Shown: positions 56,210 to 64,000 of the stretch, piece after piece
Position numbering within the stretch: position 1 is the stretch's first letter
How the letters are laid out: every line of letters starts with the position of its first letter
Source of the DNA: Nocardiopsis flavescens
GTDB taxonomy: Bacteria > Actinomycetota > Actinomycetes > Streptosporangiales > Streptosporangiaceae
NCBI RefSeq assembly: GCF_900141985.1
Contig: NZ_FQZK01000021.1
Coordinates: 1-64,000 of the forward strand
Direction of reading: 5' to 3'
Length of the DNA stretch: 64,000 bases
Made by a program: the position numbers and the translations under genes
The notes under the pieces: generated by a model
Databases searched by the model: none
Told to the model about the DNA's origin: nothing
The model's input: only the letters and a program-made list of their open reading frames with translations

Positions 56210-56569
56210 ATGGGTGTCGAGATCGAACGTTTCCTGCGGTTGGTGAAGGCGCTGCCCGAGGGCGAGCGGCAGCAGGGTGAGAAGTACACGACCTTCCGGG
56301 TGCGCGGAAGGCCGTTCGGCTACCTGTGGCCGCGCACCGCCACGGTCGGCCTCAAACAGACCCTGCTGGAGCAGAAGGCCCTGGTGGCCGAGCGCCCCGA
56401 GGTGTTCGAGGTGCAGTTCACCGCCGGCGGGTACGGGTGGGTGGTCGTCCACCTCGACGGGATCGAGCTGGACGAGCTCAGCGAACTCCTCCTGGAGGCC
56501 TGGTTCCACACCGCGCCCGAGGAGCTGCACCCCGTCCAGCCCACGCCCGAGGAGCTGGTCGGCGCCTGA
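56210..56569 (+). CDS. MmcQ/YjbR family DNA-binding protein
   Basis: Small protein of 119 residues with the CyaY-like fold of the MmcQ/YjbR family. It contains FRVRGRPFGYLWPRTATVGL, LVAERPEVFEVQFTAGGYGW and LDELSELLLEAWFHTAPEEL. The name reflects weak DNA binding seen in one member; the real role is not established. I chose the ATG at 56210; a TTG at 56198 is possible. Confidence 0.88.
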   Translation: MGVEIERFLRLVKALPEGERQQGEKYTTFRVRGRPFGYLWPRTATVGLKQTLLEQKALVAERPEVFEVQFTAGGYGWVVVHLDGIELDELSELLLEAWFHTAPEELHPVQPTPEELVGA

Positions 56570-56600
56570 ACGGTGCGGGGCGGCCGGTCGGCCGCCCCCG

Positions 56601-57698
56601 TCACCGCGGCGCGGGGACCACGCGCAGCACGGGGCGCTCGCTCCGGCGCCCCGGGGCGGTGCCCCGGCCGGGATGCGAGGTGAGGGACAGCCCGAACATG
56701 AGGGAGTCGAGCTCCGAGAGCGGGATGTTCAGCTCCCGGGCCACCCCGCTCGGCGTGGTTCCCCGGGAGCGCAGCAGCGCGAAGACCTTGGGCAGGATCT
56801 GCGAGGTCTCGCGGGCGATCCCGTCCGGTTCGGCGGTGCGGTACCCCATCTCGGCCAACCGGCGGCAGGTGGAGCGGTACTGCCAGTCGGTGAGCAGCTC
56901 CAGGTCGTGCAGCCGGTGGGTCAGGGCCATGGCCGAGACCCGCCAGATGGACTTGGCCTTGAGAATCTGGTCGACCTGGGCGCCCGAGGGCATGCGCGCC
57001 ACCACGTCGGCCCGGGGCATGAGGAAGGCGCTGGCGAACCGGTTGGCCTCGCGCTCCGCCTCCGGTCCGCTGAGCGGCCGCTCGTCCCCGTGCATGACCA
57101 GGTGGCCGAGTTCGTGGGCGCAGTCGAACCGCCCGCGCTCGCCGCTCTTGGCGGTGTTGAGGAAGACGTAGGGCACCGAGTCGCGCCAGAACCCGAACGC
57201 GTCGACCTCGTGGTGCTCGCTGTCCAGCGAGAACACGCGCAGGCCCTGCGCCTCCAGCAGGTGCACCGTGTTCGGCGCCGCGGTGTCGCCCAGCTCCCAC
57301 AGGGCGCGCACCGTCTCGGCGCAGTCCTCGGGGGAGGGCCTGCCGTAGGTGGGGACGTTGGGCTCGGGCAGGGAGAACCGCTCGGTGAGCCAGTCGTTGA
57401 ACTCGACCGCCAGGGCCGCCTGGGAGCGGACGGCCCGCTGCTTGCGCAGGGAGGTCCGGGTCCGCGCGCGGAACGCCACCGCCTCGGAGGCCACCTCCTC
57501 TACCTCGTCCGCGGTGAAGAACCCCGCCGGGAAGCCCAGCGCCCCGGCGATCCTGCCCAGGGCCTCCCCGGTGGGGGAGGTGCGGGCGTTCTCGTAGTCG
57601 GACAGCCGCTGCTGCGGTATCCCCGTCAGGGCCGACAGCCGCGCCATGGTGAGCGCCCTGCGCTCCCGTGCGAGTCGGATGCGGGACGGCGTGACCAT
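56601..57698 (-). CDS. XRE-type regulator with ImmA/IrrE metalloprotease domain
   Basis: Protein of 365 residues. An N-terminal HTH (LARERRALTMARLSALTGIP, then QQRLSDYENARTSPT) is followed by a zinc peptidase domain with CAHELGHLVMHGD, where HELGH (195-199) gives the metal and catalytic residues and the downstream EREANRFASAFLMP gives the third ligand. In mobile elements such proteins cleave a partner repressor (ImmA/ImmR); in others they act as antitoxin-like regulators. It lies downstream of an unknown gene on the same strand with a 55-base gap, likely its partner. Confidence 0.88.
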   Translation of the reverse strand: MVTPSRIRLARERRALTMARLSALTGIPQQRLSDYENARTSPTGEALGRIAGALGFPAGFFTADEVEEVASEAVAFRARTRTSLRKQRAVRSQAALAVEFNDWLTERFSLPEPNVPTYGRPSPEDCAETVRALWELGDTAAPNTVHLLEAQGLRVFSLDSEHHEVDAFGFWRDSVPYVFLNTAKSGERGRFDCAHELGHLVMHGDERPLSGPEAEREANRFASAFLMPRADVVARMPSGAQVDQILKAKSIWRVSAMALTHRLHDLELLTDWQYRSTCRRLAEMGYRTAEPDGIARETSQILPKVFALLRSRGTTPSGVARELNIPLSELDSLMFGLSLTSHPGRGTAPGRRSERPVLRVVPAPR

Positions 57699-57753
57699 GG
57701 TGTGCGCTGCCTGTCGATTGCGGGCCCGGCGGCGTCCCCGGGCGTGGCGGTCG

Positions 57754-58425
57754 TCAACGGAAGCCGACGGGGATGTCGATCGGCTCCATCCCCTCACCGT
57801 CCTCGGGGAAGACCACGCTTCCGATCTCCAGTGCGGGGAAGAGGATGCGCTCGTGCCAGGAGGTGAGGTACCCCTGCTCGTCGGGCGGGCCGGGGCGGGA
57901 CAGTTCACTATGCCACTTCACGGGACCGCTGTCGGTCTCGGGCTTTCGGTAGGTGAGGAGGACCCACACCCGGATCCCGTCGAGGTCGGACGGCTCCACG
58001 GGGCGGGGGAGGAACTCCTCGGGCAGCCCGGGCAGGGAGAGCTGCTCGAACGCGCTCTCGTCGGTGAGCAGGTGGCGCCCGTTGGGGCCCCGGGGGTGCT
58101 GGCTGCGCGGGACGGCCTCGGGGTTCCCGGTGTTGGAGTCCCCGCTCAGCGTCTGGATGCCGACGGTGTGCGCGGGGTCGACGGTGAGGTCGATCTGGAG
58201 GTGGCTGACGTTCTCCCAGCCGTACCGGACCTTCTGCTCGGACCGCAGGGCGGCGAGCCGCTCGTGGTAGGCGTACTGGCCGGAGGCGGTCCGGCCGTGG
58301 CTCGCGGTCACCCGGCGCAGACCCGCCTCGCTCATGCGCAGGGCCTTCTCCATGACCGGCCAGGAGGTGCCCAGGGCGGCGAGGCGGTCGTCCCGCCGGG
58401 TGCGGTCGTGTGCGGCGATCAGCAA
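57754..58425 (-). CDS. Hypothetical protein paired with the ImmA/IrrE gene
   Basis: Unrecognised protein of 223 residues from a TTG at 58425 with GAGAGG 5 bases upstream. The N-terminal third is helical and basic (RRDDRLAALGTSWPVMEKAL, then RMSEAGLRRVTASHGRTASG); the rest is beta-rich with YGWENVSHLQIDLTVDP and GIRVWVLLTYRKPETD. No catalytic motif is visible. Two-gene units of an unknown protein plus an XRE-ImmA/IrrE protein are common in actinobacterial accessory DNA and may be toxin-antitoxin-like, but this is inference. Confidence 0.7.
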   Translation of the reverse strand: MLIAAHDRTRRDDRLAALGTSWPVMEKALRMSEAGLRRVTASHGRTASGQYAYHERLAALRSEQKVRYGWENVSHLQIDLTVDPAHTVGIQTLSGDSNTGNPEAVPRSQHPRGPNGRHLLTDESAFEQLSLPGLPEEFLPRPVEPSDLDGIRVWVLLTYRKPETDSGPVKWHSELSRPGPPDEQGYLTSWHERILFPALEIGSVVFPEDGEGMEPIDIPVGFR

Positions 58426-58763
58426 AGGACACCTCTCGGGGTCGGTGCGCCCGAAGAGGACCTACCGCGACCGTGGTCGGACTTCTTCGAGACGAGGGCG
58501 GGTTGGGGGTGTCGGTGCCGTCCATGGTGCCCGGCGCCTCGGACATTTCGCGGGCGGTCGGCGCGGGCGGGCGAACCGCTGGACGCCCCGGGGCGTCCCG
58601 TCCTCTCGTGGCCAGAGCCGTTGCGGCCGGCGCCCCGCTGGGCGGCGCGGCCGCCCTGCCGTTCGCCCCGGGGTGTGATCCCGCATCGGCACCGGAGGTG
58701 TCCGCATGCGGCCACGGGAACCATCGTGGCTGGTCACCGACCACCGTCGCCGGCCGGGTCCCG
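58426..58763. other. Gene-free region before the jetD remnant
   Basis: 338 bases without a supported gene. The frame of the jetD remnant stays open through it from 58410 but encodes Gly/Ala/Arg-rich sequence with no DUF2399 likeness. Confidence 0.5.
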
Positions 58764-58961
58764 TGGGAGCCGTGGCGGTTCACCGCCGCCGACTACGAGG
58801 CCGCCGTGGTCTCGGGGCCCGGGCGCCCCCTGGGCGGTGCTCCGGGTCCGACGCCCTGGGACCCGCCCCTGGCGGAGGTGATGACCCGTCGCGGGGTCCG
58901 GGTGGAGGAGGAGAACGTCCTGCCCGGCCTGCTCGACGACCTGGGGTCCGGGGAACCGTGA
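58764..58961 (+). pseudogene. C-terminal remnant of a second DUF2399 (JetD-like) nuclease
   Basis: The encoded segment WEPWRFTAADYEAAV, then GPTPWDPPLAEVMTRRG and VEEENVLPGLLDDL aligns directly with the intact JetD tail (EPWRMTAADY, GPTPWDPGLAEAMARHG, HEESVIDDLLRDL). It ends at a natural TGA at the same relative place. The Toprim catalytic part and everything upstream are missing. It is a truncated relic about 10 kb from the intact jetD. Confidence 0.75.
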
Positions 58962-59040
58962 CCGGCCGCTTCCGGAACCGGGCCCCGCGGGCGGGGAAAA
59001 GGGATGGCGGGCCGGGGCGGGGGCGGGCAGGGTGGCGGCC

Positions 59041-60030
59041 ATGGAAGCGACGCGCGAGCACACGGCGGGGGAGACGCAACGGCGGCTGCGGCGGATCAGG
59101 GCCAAGTACGGGTGGCTGCGCGGGCGCGGTGCGCGGGACCTGCCGCTGTTCCCGCCCGCCCCGGTGCAGGCCGTGGCGGCCCGGGAGGAGGCGGACGGGA
59201 TCGCCCTGCCCGAGGGCTACCGGGCGTTCGTGACCGCCGTGGCCGACGGCGGCGTGGTGTACGACCGGCCGGTGGGCGCCTACGGCGGCGGGGACGGCCG
59301 GTCGCCCGGGGCCCGGATGGACTCCGGGGAGTGGGCCGACGGGGCGCCCTTCCCACTCGTCCCCGCCCGTGAGGACGCGGACGGCACCCGTGCCCGGCAC
59401 GGCCGTGTGGACGACCTCGCCCCGTGGCCGCGGGTGTTCGAGTACGGGCCGGACTGGGCTGAGGAGGTCGTCGGCTGGACCGACGACACCTGGGGCGAGT
59501 ACCCCGGGCTGCTGCGGCTGGGCGAGCTGGGCTGCGGGTACGCGGTCCAGCTGGTGGTCCGCGGGCGGGCCCGCGGCCGGGTGGTCGCCACCTGGAACGA
59601 CGAGCGCCCGCCCACGTTCCCGCCCGGGGTGGACTTCCCCGCCTGGTACGAGACCTGGCTGGACATGTACGCCTGCGGGCTGCACTTTCCAGGGGACCCT
59701 TCGACGCGCGAGCTCCGGCACGACTACGGGCACGTCCTGCTGGCCGCTCCGGGGAACCTGGCGGAGTGGGTGGTGGAGCGGCACGGCACGGCGCTGGAGG
59801 CGCTGCGCCGGGCGGTCGCCGCCGGGCCGGACGGCGGCGAGGCGGGGCTGGACGCGGACACCGCCCGCGGGCTCGCCGCTACGGCGCTGTCCGTCGGCCG
59901 GGAGGAGGACGCGGTGGCGGTGGTGTGCGCGCTGTCCCGCGGCGCCGGCCATCCGGAGCTGCTGCGCGGGTTCGCCGAACGGGGCGAGGGCCCCGCGGCG
60001 GCGCTGGCGGCCGTGCTGCTGCGGGCGTGA
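59041..60030 (+). CDS. SMI1/KNR4 (SUKH) family protein
   Basis: Protein of 329 residues. The SUKH fold is suggested by REEADGIALPEGYRAFVTAV, GYAVQLVVRGRARGRVVATW and FPAWYETWLDMYACG. The C-terminal 90 residues are Ala-rich helices. SUKH proteins in bacteria often serve as immunity proteins against contact-dependent or polymorphic toxins, but no toxin gene is visible next to it. The ATG at 59041 is chosen; a GTG at 59032 is possible. Confidence 0.75.
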   Translation: MEATREHTAGETQRRLRRIRAKYGWLRGRGARDLPLFPPAPVQAVAAREEADGIALPEGYRAFVTAVADGGVVYDRPVGAYGGGDGRSPGARMDSGEWADGAPFPLVPAREDADGTRARHGRVDDLAPWPRVFEYGPDWAEEVVGWTDDTWGEYPGLLRLGELGCGYAVQLVVRGRARGRVVATWNDERPPTFPPGVDFPAWYETWLDMYACGLHFPGDPSTRELRHDYGHVLLAAPGNLAEWVVERHGTALEALRRAVAAGPDGGEAGLDADTARGLAATALSVGREEDAVAVVCALSRGAGHPELLRGFAERGEGPAAALAAVLLRA

Positions 60031-60456
60031 CCGCTGCGGCCTCCGGTGGAGCGCCCGCCGGGGGCCGCGGGTCCTGCGCGGCCGTCCGGGGGGCCTGCAC
60101 CGCCGTTCGCGGACGGGTGCCGGTCTCCGCGGGTCCTGCGTCGACATCCGCGGGCCGCAGGGTCTCCTGCGTTGACATCCGCCGTCCAGGGGAGCTGCAC
60201 CGCCGTTCGCGGGCCCGGCGCCGGCTCCGGGGAGAGGCGGCGCGGCGCCGGGGTGCCGGGCGGGGCCCCGGGGTGTGCGCGGGAGCGCCGTCCCCCTGTC
60301 CGGGGCCTGTGCCCCTTCCCCGGGAGCGCGGTGTCGGGGGAGCGGGCCGGGCCCCGGAGACCCCCGGGCCCCGGCCCGCCCCTGCGTCCCCGGGGCGCCG
60401 CGCGCCCTGCCCCCGGTACCGCCGAGTCGCCGGGCCGCGATCCCGCCGTGCGGCGG
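60031..60456. repeat. Gene-free GC-rich region with short direct repeats
   Basis: CTGCACCGCCGTTCGCGG occurs exactly at 60095-60112 and 60195-60212. Between them TCCTGCGTCGACATCCGC (60134-60151) and TCCTGCGTTGACATCCGC (60165-60182) differ by one base. The order A-B-B-A resembles a decayed tandem array. No gene is seen in the 426 bases. Confidence 0.55.
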
Positions 60457-61107
60457 TCACACGTCCCAGGTGGTCCCGTACCGCTCGGTGAGCTCCTTCA
60501 CGTCCTCGGGCGCCAGCACGGAGTACTCCCGGCCGTGGAGGGACACGACGATCCGGGAGGCCTCCTCCAGCTCGACGGCGCCCTCCAGGGCAGCGGCCGG
60601 CGAGCCGGCCGCCATGAGGGAGCCGTGGTTGGCGAGCAGCGCCGCCCGGAACCGGCCCGGCAGGGCGGTCAGGTTGTCGGCCAGGCCGGCGCTCCCCGGC
60701 GCCGAGTACGGCACCAGCGGCGCCCGGCCGACCCGCATCACCAGGTAGGGCGTGATCGGGGGCAGGGCGGAGCCGGCCGACCAGGGCGGCAGGCACGAGG
60801 CCGCCGTGGCGTGCGGCGAGTGCAGGTGCACCACCGCCGCGGCCTCGGGCAGCCGTTCGTACATCGACCGGTGGAGCGGCAGCTCCTTGGAGGGCGGCGG
60901 ACCGGAGACCAGGCCCCCGTCCCGGTCCACGACGGACAGGCCCCCGGGCTCCAGGCCGTCCAGGGGGACGCCGGTGGGGCTCATCAGGGTGAGGCCGTCC
61001 ACGCGCGCGGACACGTTGCCGGAGGCGCCCGGGCTCATGCCCAGCCCCACGGCGCGGCGCCCGGCCGCGCACAGCTGCTCGGCGGCCTCTCGCAGTGCGG
61101 GGTTCAC
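60457..61107 (-). CDS. otnC: Class II aldolase/adducin family, 3-oxo-tetronate 4-phosphate decarboxylase OtnC
   Basis: Metal-dependent decarboxylase of 216 residues that converts 3-oxo-tetronate 4-phosphate to dihydroxyacetone phosphate. The class II aldolase fold shows MSPGASGNVSAR, LMSPTGVPLDGLEP, the metal motif VVHLHSPHATAAS and ALLANHGSLMAAG. The GTG at 61107 overlaps the otnK stop by four bases, so kinase and decarboxylase are coupled. Assignment rests on family and on the adjacent otnK. Confidence 0.87.
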   Translation of the reverse strand: MNPALREAAEQLCAAGRRAVGLGMSPGASGNVSARVDGLTLMSPTGVPLDGLEPGGLSVVDRDGGLVSGPPPSKELPLHRSMYERLPEAAAVVHLHSPHATAASCLPPWSAGSALPPITPYLVMRVGRAPLVPYSAPGSAGLADNLTALPGRFRAALLANHGSLMAAGSPAAALEGAVELEEASRIVVSLHGREYSVLAPEDVKELTERYGTTWDV

Positions 61108-62342
61108 GCCACCCCCTCCCACGCGCGGACGAACAGGTCCTCGCGGCCGAAGTTGCCGGACTTGAGCATCAGGTGCAGGTCTCCGCCGTCCCCGGCGCGG
61201 CCCAGCATCCAGGCCACCCCGGGGTCGACCTCGGTGCCCACCGCGAGCGGGCCCACGCCCAGCCGGCCCACGACGGCGCCGCTGGTCTCCCCGCCCGCGA
61301 CCAGCAGGGCGCGCACCCCGGACCGGACGAGCCGCACGGCGATCTCGGCCAGGGCCTCCTCCAGCAGCGGGGCGTCCCCGGTGTCCACGACGTGGTCGGG
61401 CGCCGCGGTCGCGTACACGACGAAGGGGGCCGTCCCGGCGCGCAGGGCGGCGTCGACCGCTCCCGCCACGGAGCCCTCGAAGTCTGCGCGCAGGGCCGCG
61501 GGCGCCAGGTGGAGCCCGGAGCCGGCGGCCAGGGCGTGGCGCACCTGGCCCTGGGTGGCCCGGGAGGCGCTGCCGGAGAGCACCACCCGCGGTCCGCCGG
61601 GCAGCACCGTCTCCCGGTGGCCGGTGGGGTGCGGGCCGGGCAGCCCTTGGGCGAGGGCGCTGCCGCCGGTGAGCAGGCGCAGGTCCCCGGTGGCCGCGGC
61701 CAGCACGCGCAGGTCCTCGTCGGAGACGGCGTCGACGACGACGAACCGGGCCCCGTCCTCGCGGGCCCGCGCAACGGCCTCCCGCACCGCCCCGGCTCCG
61801 CGGGAGACGACCGGCCAGGGCACCAGGGCGATGTCGTCGGCGCCGCGCGACACCTGCGGTTCCAGCAGCCTCGACAGGCTGGAGTCCGTCATCGGGGTGA
61901 GCGGGTGGTGGCGCATGGGCGACTCGTCGAGGGGGTCGTCCCCGACGAAGAGGTGCCCGCGGTAGACGGTGCGCCCGTTGGCCGGGAAAGCCGGGGCGAT
62001 CACCGTGACCCGTTCCTCCAGCGCCTCCAGCACCGCTTCGCAGACCGGGCCGATGTTGCCCTCGGGGGTGGAGTCGAACGTGGAGCAGTACTTGACGTAG
62101 AACCGCTCGCATCCGGCGCCGCGCAGCCGCTCCAGGGCCTCCAGGGAGGCCGCGACGGCCTCCCCGACCGGAGCGGTGCGCGACTTCAGTGCCACGACGA
62201 CGGCGTCCGCGTCGGCGGCGGCGTCCCCGATCGGGACGCCCTCCCCGAGGACGACGGCGGTCCGGTGGCCGGCGGAGGTGAGGGCGATCGCGATGTCGGT
62301 GGCGCCGGTGAGATCGTCGGCGATCACGCCGAGGGTCGCCAT
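61104..62342 (-). CDS. otnK: Four-carbon acid sugar kinase, 3-oxo-tetronate kinase OtnK
   Basis: DUF1537-family kinase of 412 residues that phosphorylates 3-oxo-tetronate. It begins MATLGVIADDLTGATDIAIA, with the substrate-binding D-D-L-T-G-A-x-D motif, then YVKYCSTFDSTPEGNIGPV and PAFPANGRTVYRGHLFVGD. The nucleotide-binding half contains VVLSGSASRATQGQV and LLVAGGETSGAVV. It lies between gntP and otnC in a minus-strand operon for D-threonate or erythronate use. Confidence 0.92.
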   Translation of the reverse strand: MATLGVIADDLTGATDIAIALTSAGHRTAVVLGEGVPIGDAAADADAVVVALKSRTAPVGEAVAASLEALERLRGAGCERFYVKYCSTFDSTPEGNIGPVCEAVLEALEERVTVIAPAFPANGRTVYRGHLFVGDDPLDESPMRHHPLTPMTDSSLSRLLEPQVSRGADDIALVPWPVVSRGAGAVREAVARAREDGARFVVVDAVSDEDLRVLAAATGDLRLLTGGSALAQGLPGPHPTGHRETVLPGGPRVVLSGSASRATQGQVRHALAAGSGLHLAPAALRADFEGSVAGAVDAALRAGTAPFVVYATAAPDHVVDTGDAPLLEEALAEIAVRLVRSGVRALLVAGGETSGAVVGRLGVGPLAVGTEVDPGVAWMLGRAGDGGDLHLMLKSGNFGREDLFVRAWEGVA

Positions 62343-62380
62343 GGTGTCCTCCTGTGCTGGGTTCTCTCGTTCGGCGGGCC

Positions 62381-62416
62381 GGCCCGCGCCCCCGCCGTGC
62401 GGCGGGGGCGCGGGCC
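62381..62416 (-). terminator. Intra-operon hairpin between gntP and otnK
   Basis: Perfect 16-bp stem (arms beginning GGCCCGCGCCCC) with loop GTGC. It lies in the 97-base gap between gntP and otnK, so it may reduce read-through or protect the upstream mRNA. Confidence 0.6.
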
Positions 62417-62439
62417 GCCCGTTCGGGGGTGCCGCCGGG

Positions 62440-63855
62440 TCAGACGATGCCGACGGCGATCATGGCGTAGAGCACCGCGAACCCCACGACGCCGGAGATC
62501 GCCGAGGCGATGCCGATGGAGCGGATGCCCTGGCCCACGGTCATGTTGGACAGGGTGGTGGTCACCCAGAAGCCCGACGAGTTCGCGTGCTTCATGATCT
62601 GGGCGCCGGTGGCGCACGCCAGGTAGACCACGAGCGGCGAGAGGTCGAGCGCGGGCAGCAGCGGCTGCATGATGGCGGCCGAGGTCATCACGCCGAGGAT
62701 GTTCGACCCGGTGATGGTGCACACGGCGGCCGCGACGAGGAACGGGATGATCACCGGTGACAGGCCGGTGCTCTCGATGCTCCCGGCCACGCTCTCGGCC
62801 ACTCCGGTCTCCCGGATGATGGTGGCGAGCGCGCCGCCGACCCCTGTGAGCGCCAGCGGCATCGCGGCGATGCGCAGACCGGACTCGAAGAGGTCGTTGA
62901 GGGTCTCCTTGTCGCGCCAGCGGCCGCGGAACAGCGGCAGCGCCAGCAGGCAGGCGAGGAAGAGCGCAAGGGTGGGCTCGCCGACGAACAGGACCGTGGA
63001 GGTGATCCAGGAGCCCTCGGGCAGCACGGGGGCGGCCAGCGACGCGAACACGATGAGGACGATGGGAGCCAGGATCGGCACCAGGGCGCCGAGCAGGCTC
63101 ACGCGCGGGGCGTCCGCCGCGTCCTCGCCGCCGTCCGTCCCGCCGGTGGAGCCCGCGCCGTCACCGCCGGAGCCCGCGGTGGACCCGTCGCCGGAGCCGG
63201 AGCCGGCGCTCACCAGGTGCTCGACGAACTCGGGCTTGGGGGCGACGTAGGTCTTGATGGTGGTCAGGTAGACCGTCGCGGCGAGCACGCCGGGCAGGCC
63301 CACCATCAGGCCGTAGAGGATGGCCTCGCCCATCGACACGTCCAGCAGCGACGCCGACGCCAGCGGGCCGGGGCCCGGGGGGATGACCGAGGTCATCACG
63401 TAGGCGCCGATGTACAGGATCGGGCCGAGCTTCATCATCGAGATGCCCGTGCGGTACGCCAGGGCGGACACGATCGGGATGAGCATGACGACCGCGGTGT
63501 CGGCGATCAGCGGGATGCCCAGGACGACGGAGGCCAGGGCGATCGCCCACGGGACGCGCTTCTCGGCGAACATCTTGAGCGCGGTCTCGGTGATCTTGAG
63601 CGCCGCGCCGCTGAGTTCGAGCATCTTGCCGAGCACACAGCCGAAGACGATCAGCAGGCCGACGTTGGCGAGGGTGTTGCCGAAGCCGGACTTGACGAGT
63701 TCGATGGTGCCCTCGCCGCCCATGCCCAGGATCAGGCCCAGGGTGACGACCACGATGAAGAGGGTCGCCACCGGGTGGACCTTGAACCGGGCGATCAGCA
63801 GGACGAGGACGACGATGGCGGCGAGGAACGCGCCCAGGGTGTAGAGGTCGGACAT
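62440..63855 (-). CDS. GntP family permease (sugar acid importer)
   Basis: Secondary transporter of 471 residues with about 12 membrane helices. The family features are FKVHPVATLFIVVVTLGLIL, GMGGEGTIELVKSGFGNTLA, IPPGPGPLASASLLDVSMG and the C-terminal VYLACATGAQIMKHANSSGF. A Gly/Ser-rich cytoplasmic loop of about 45 residues (GSGSGDGSTAGSGGDGAG) is unusual. GntP proteins import gluconate and related acids; here, beside otnK and otnC, four-carbon sugar acids are likely. Confidence 0.92.
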   Translation of the reverse strand: MSDLYTLGAFLAAIVVLVLLIARFKVHPVATLFIVVVTLGLILGMGGEGTIELVKSGFGNTLANVGLLIVFGCVLGKMLELSGAALKITETALKMFAEKRVPWAIALASVVLGIPLIADTAVVMLIPIVSALAYRTGISMMKLGPILYIGAYVMTSVIPPGPGPLASASLLDVSMGEAILYGLMVGLPGVLAATVYLTTIKTYVAPKPEFVEHLVSAGSGSGDGSTAGSGGDGAGSTGGTDGGEDAADAPRVSLLGALVPILAPIVLIVFASLAAPVLPEGSWITSTVLFVGEPTLALFLACLLALPLFRGRWRDKETLNDLFESGLRIAAMPLALTGVGGALATIIRETGVAESVAGSIESTGLSPVIIPFLVAAAVCTITGSNILGVMTSAAIMQPLLPALDLSPLVVYLACATGAQIMKHANSSGFWVTTTLSNMTVGQGIRSIGIASAISGVVGFAVLYAMIAVGIV

Positions 63856-63858
63856 GTC

Positions 63859-64000
63859 ACCGGTTCCGATCGTTCGTGAAGCCGGCCCGGGCGTGGCTCC
63901 AGGCGTCGAGGAGGTCGCCGTCGGCGTCGGCGAGGTCGTCCAGGCGCAGCAGGGCGCCGGCGGGGACGTCGCGGGCCAGGGTCGCGTGGGCCGCGAGGTA
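63859..64000 (-). CDS. C-terminal end of a SAF-domain protein (cut by window edge)
   Basis: The last 46 codons of a gene that ends 3 bases before gntP. The piece reads YLAAHATLARDVPAGALLRL, then DDLADADGDLLDAWSHARAGF. The D-V-P-A-G-x-x-L-x-x-D-D-L pattern is a SAF domain, found at the end of homoserine-dehydrogenase-like NAD(P) oxidoreductases of sugar-acid operons. A dehydrogenase that makes the 3-oxo acid would complete the pathway, but most of the gene is outside the window. Confidence 0.55.

Noticed and set aside
56027-56530. Minus-strand frame across the MmcQ/YjbR gene
   Set aside because: Antisense shadow; the plus-strand product has a recognised family pattern.

Overview
The window is high-GC actinomycete chromosome. 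Most third codon positions are G or C, GTG and TTG starts are common, genes overlap by ATGA or GTGA, and typical actinobacterial markers are present: RbpA with a SigR-type promoter, a fabG-fabI (mabA-inhA-like) pair, a DUF3090/SCO1664 cluster, a conservon and an ectoine hydroxylase. A Nocardiopsis-like member of the Streptosporangiales fits best, but the genus is an inference. I saw no rRNA, tRNA, CRISPR array, transposase or integrase gene.

Layout. 1-4.6 kb: an FtsX/MacB-type ABC exporter (cut by the left edge) and a NarL-type two-component system. 4.8-7.2 kb: fatty-acid reductases fabG and fabI and a third SDR. 7.2-18 kb: enzymes with local regulators. These are a serine hydrolase/TetR pair around a 40-bp operator, a MerR/aldo-keto reductase pair with a textbook 19-bp-spacer promoter, a decayed VTC-domain gene, a glutathione peroxidase, a RecD2-like protein without a usable P-loop, and a MarR regulator divergent from an LLM-flavoenzyme/FAD-oxidase fusion. 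18-24.5 kb: uppP, the conserved phosphatase-DUF3090-SCO1664 cluster, a HAD phosphatase, rbpA and an unknown protein.

24.8-32.7 kb: a conservon operon cvnA-B-C-D followed by two tandem CYP157-like/CYP154-like P450 pairs. Both CYP157-like proteins have Trp in place of the Arg of the K-helix ExxR motif. 32.8-37.4 kb: a surface cluster with a lipoprotein, a pseudokinase carrying three PASTA domains and a chitin-binding module, and an LPVTG-anchored choice-of-anchor A protein. 37.5-39.2 kb: an ABC-F ATPase.

39.3-48.4 kb: a complete four-gene Wadjet-type anti-plasmid system (DUF2397, DUF2398, SMC-like TIGR02680, Toprim DUF2399). It is preceded by repeats that contain two perfect TTGTCCACA DnaA-box-like sites. 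The next 10 kb has further accessory or defence-like genes: an orphan restriction-type nuclease, an FxLD-type methyltransferase without a visible precursor, an XRE-ImmA/IrrE protease with an unknown partner, a SUKH protein, and a C-terminal remnant of a second DUF2399 nuclease. The window ends in a minus-strand operon for four-carbon sugar acid use (SAF-domain protein, gntP, otnK, otnC).

The most noteworthy items are the Wadjet locus with its iteron-like leader and jetD relic, the doubled P450 conservon, the pseudokinase-PASTA-CBM protein, and the P-loop-less RecD2-like protein. All family names come from reading motifs; no database search was run.
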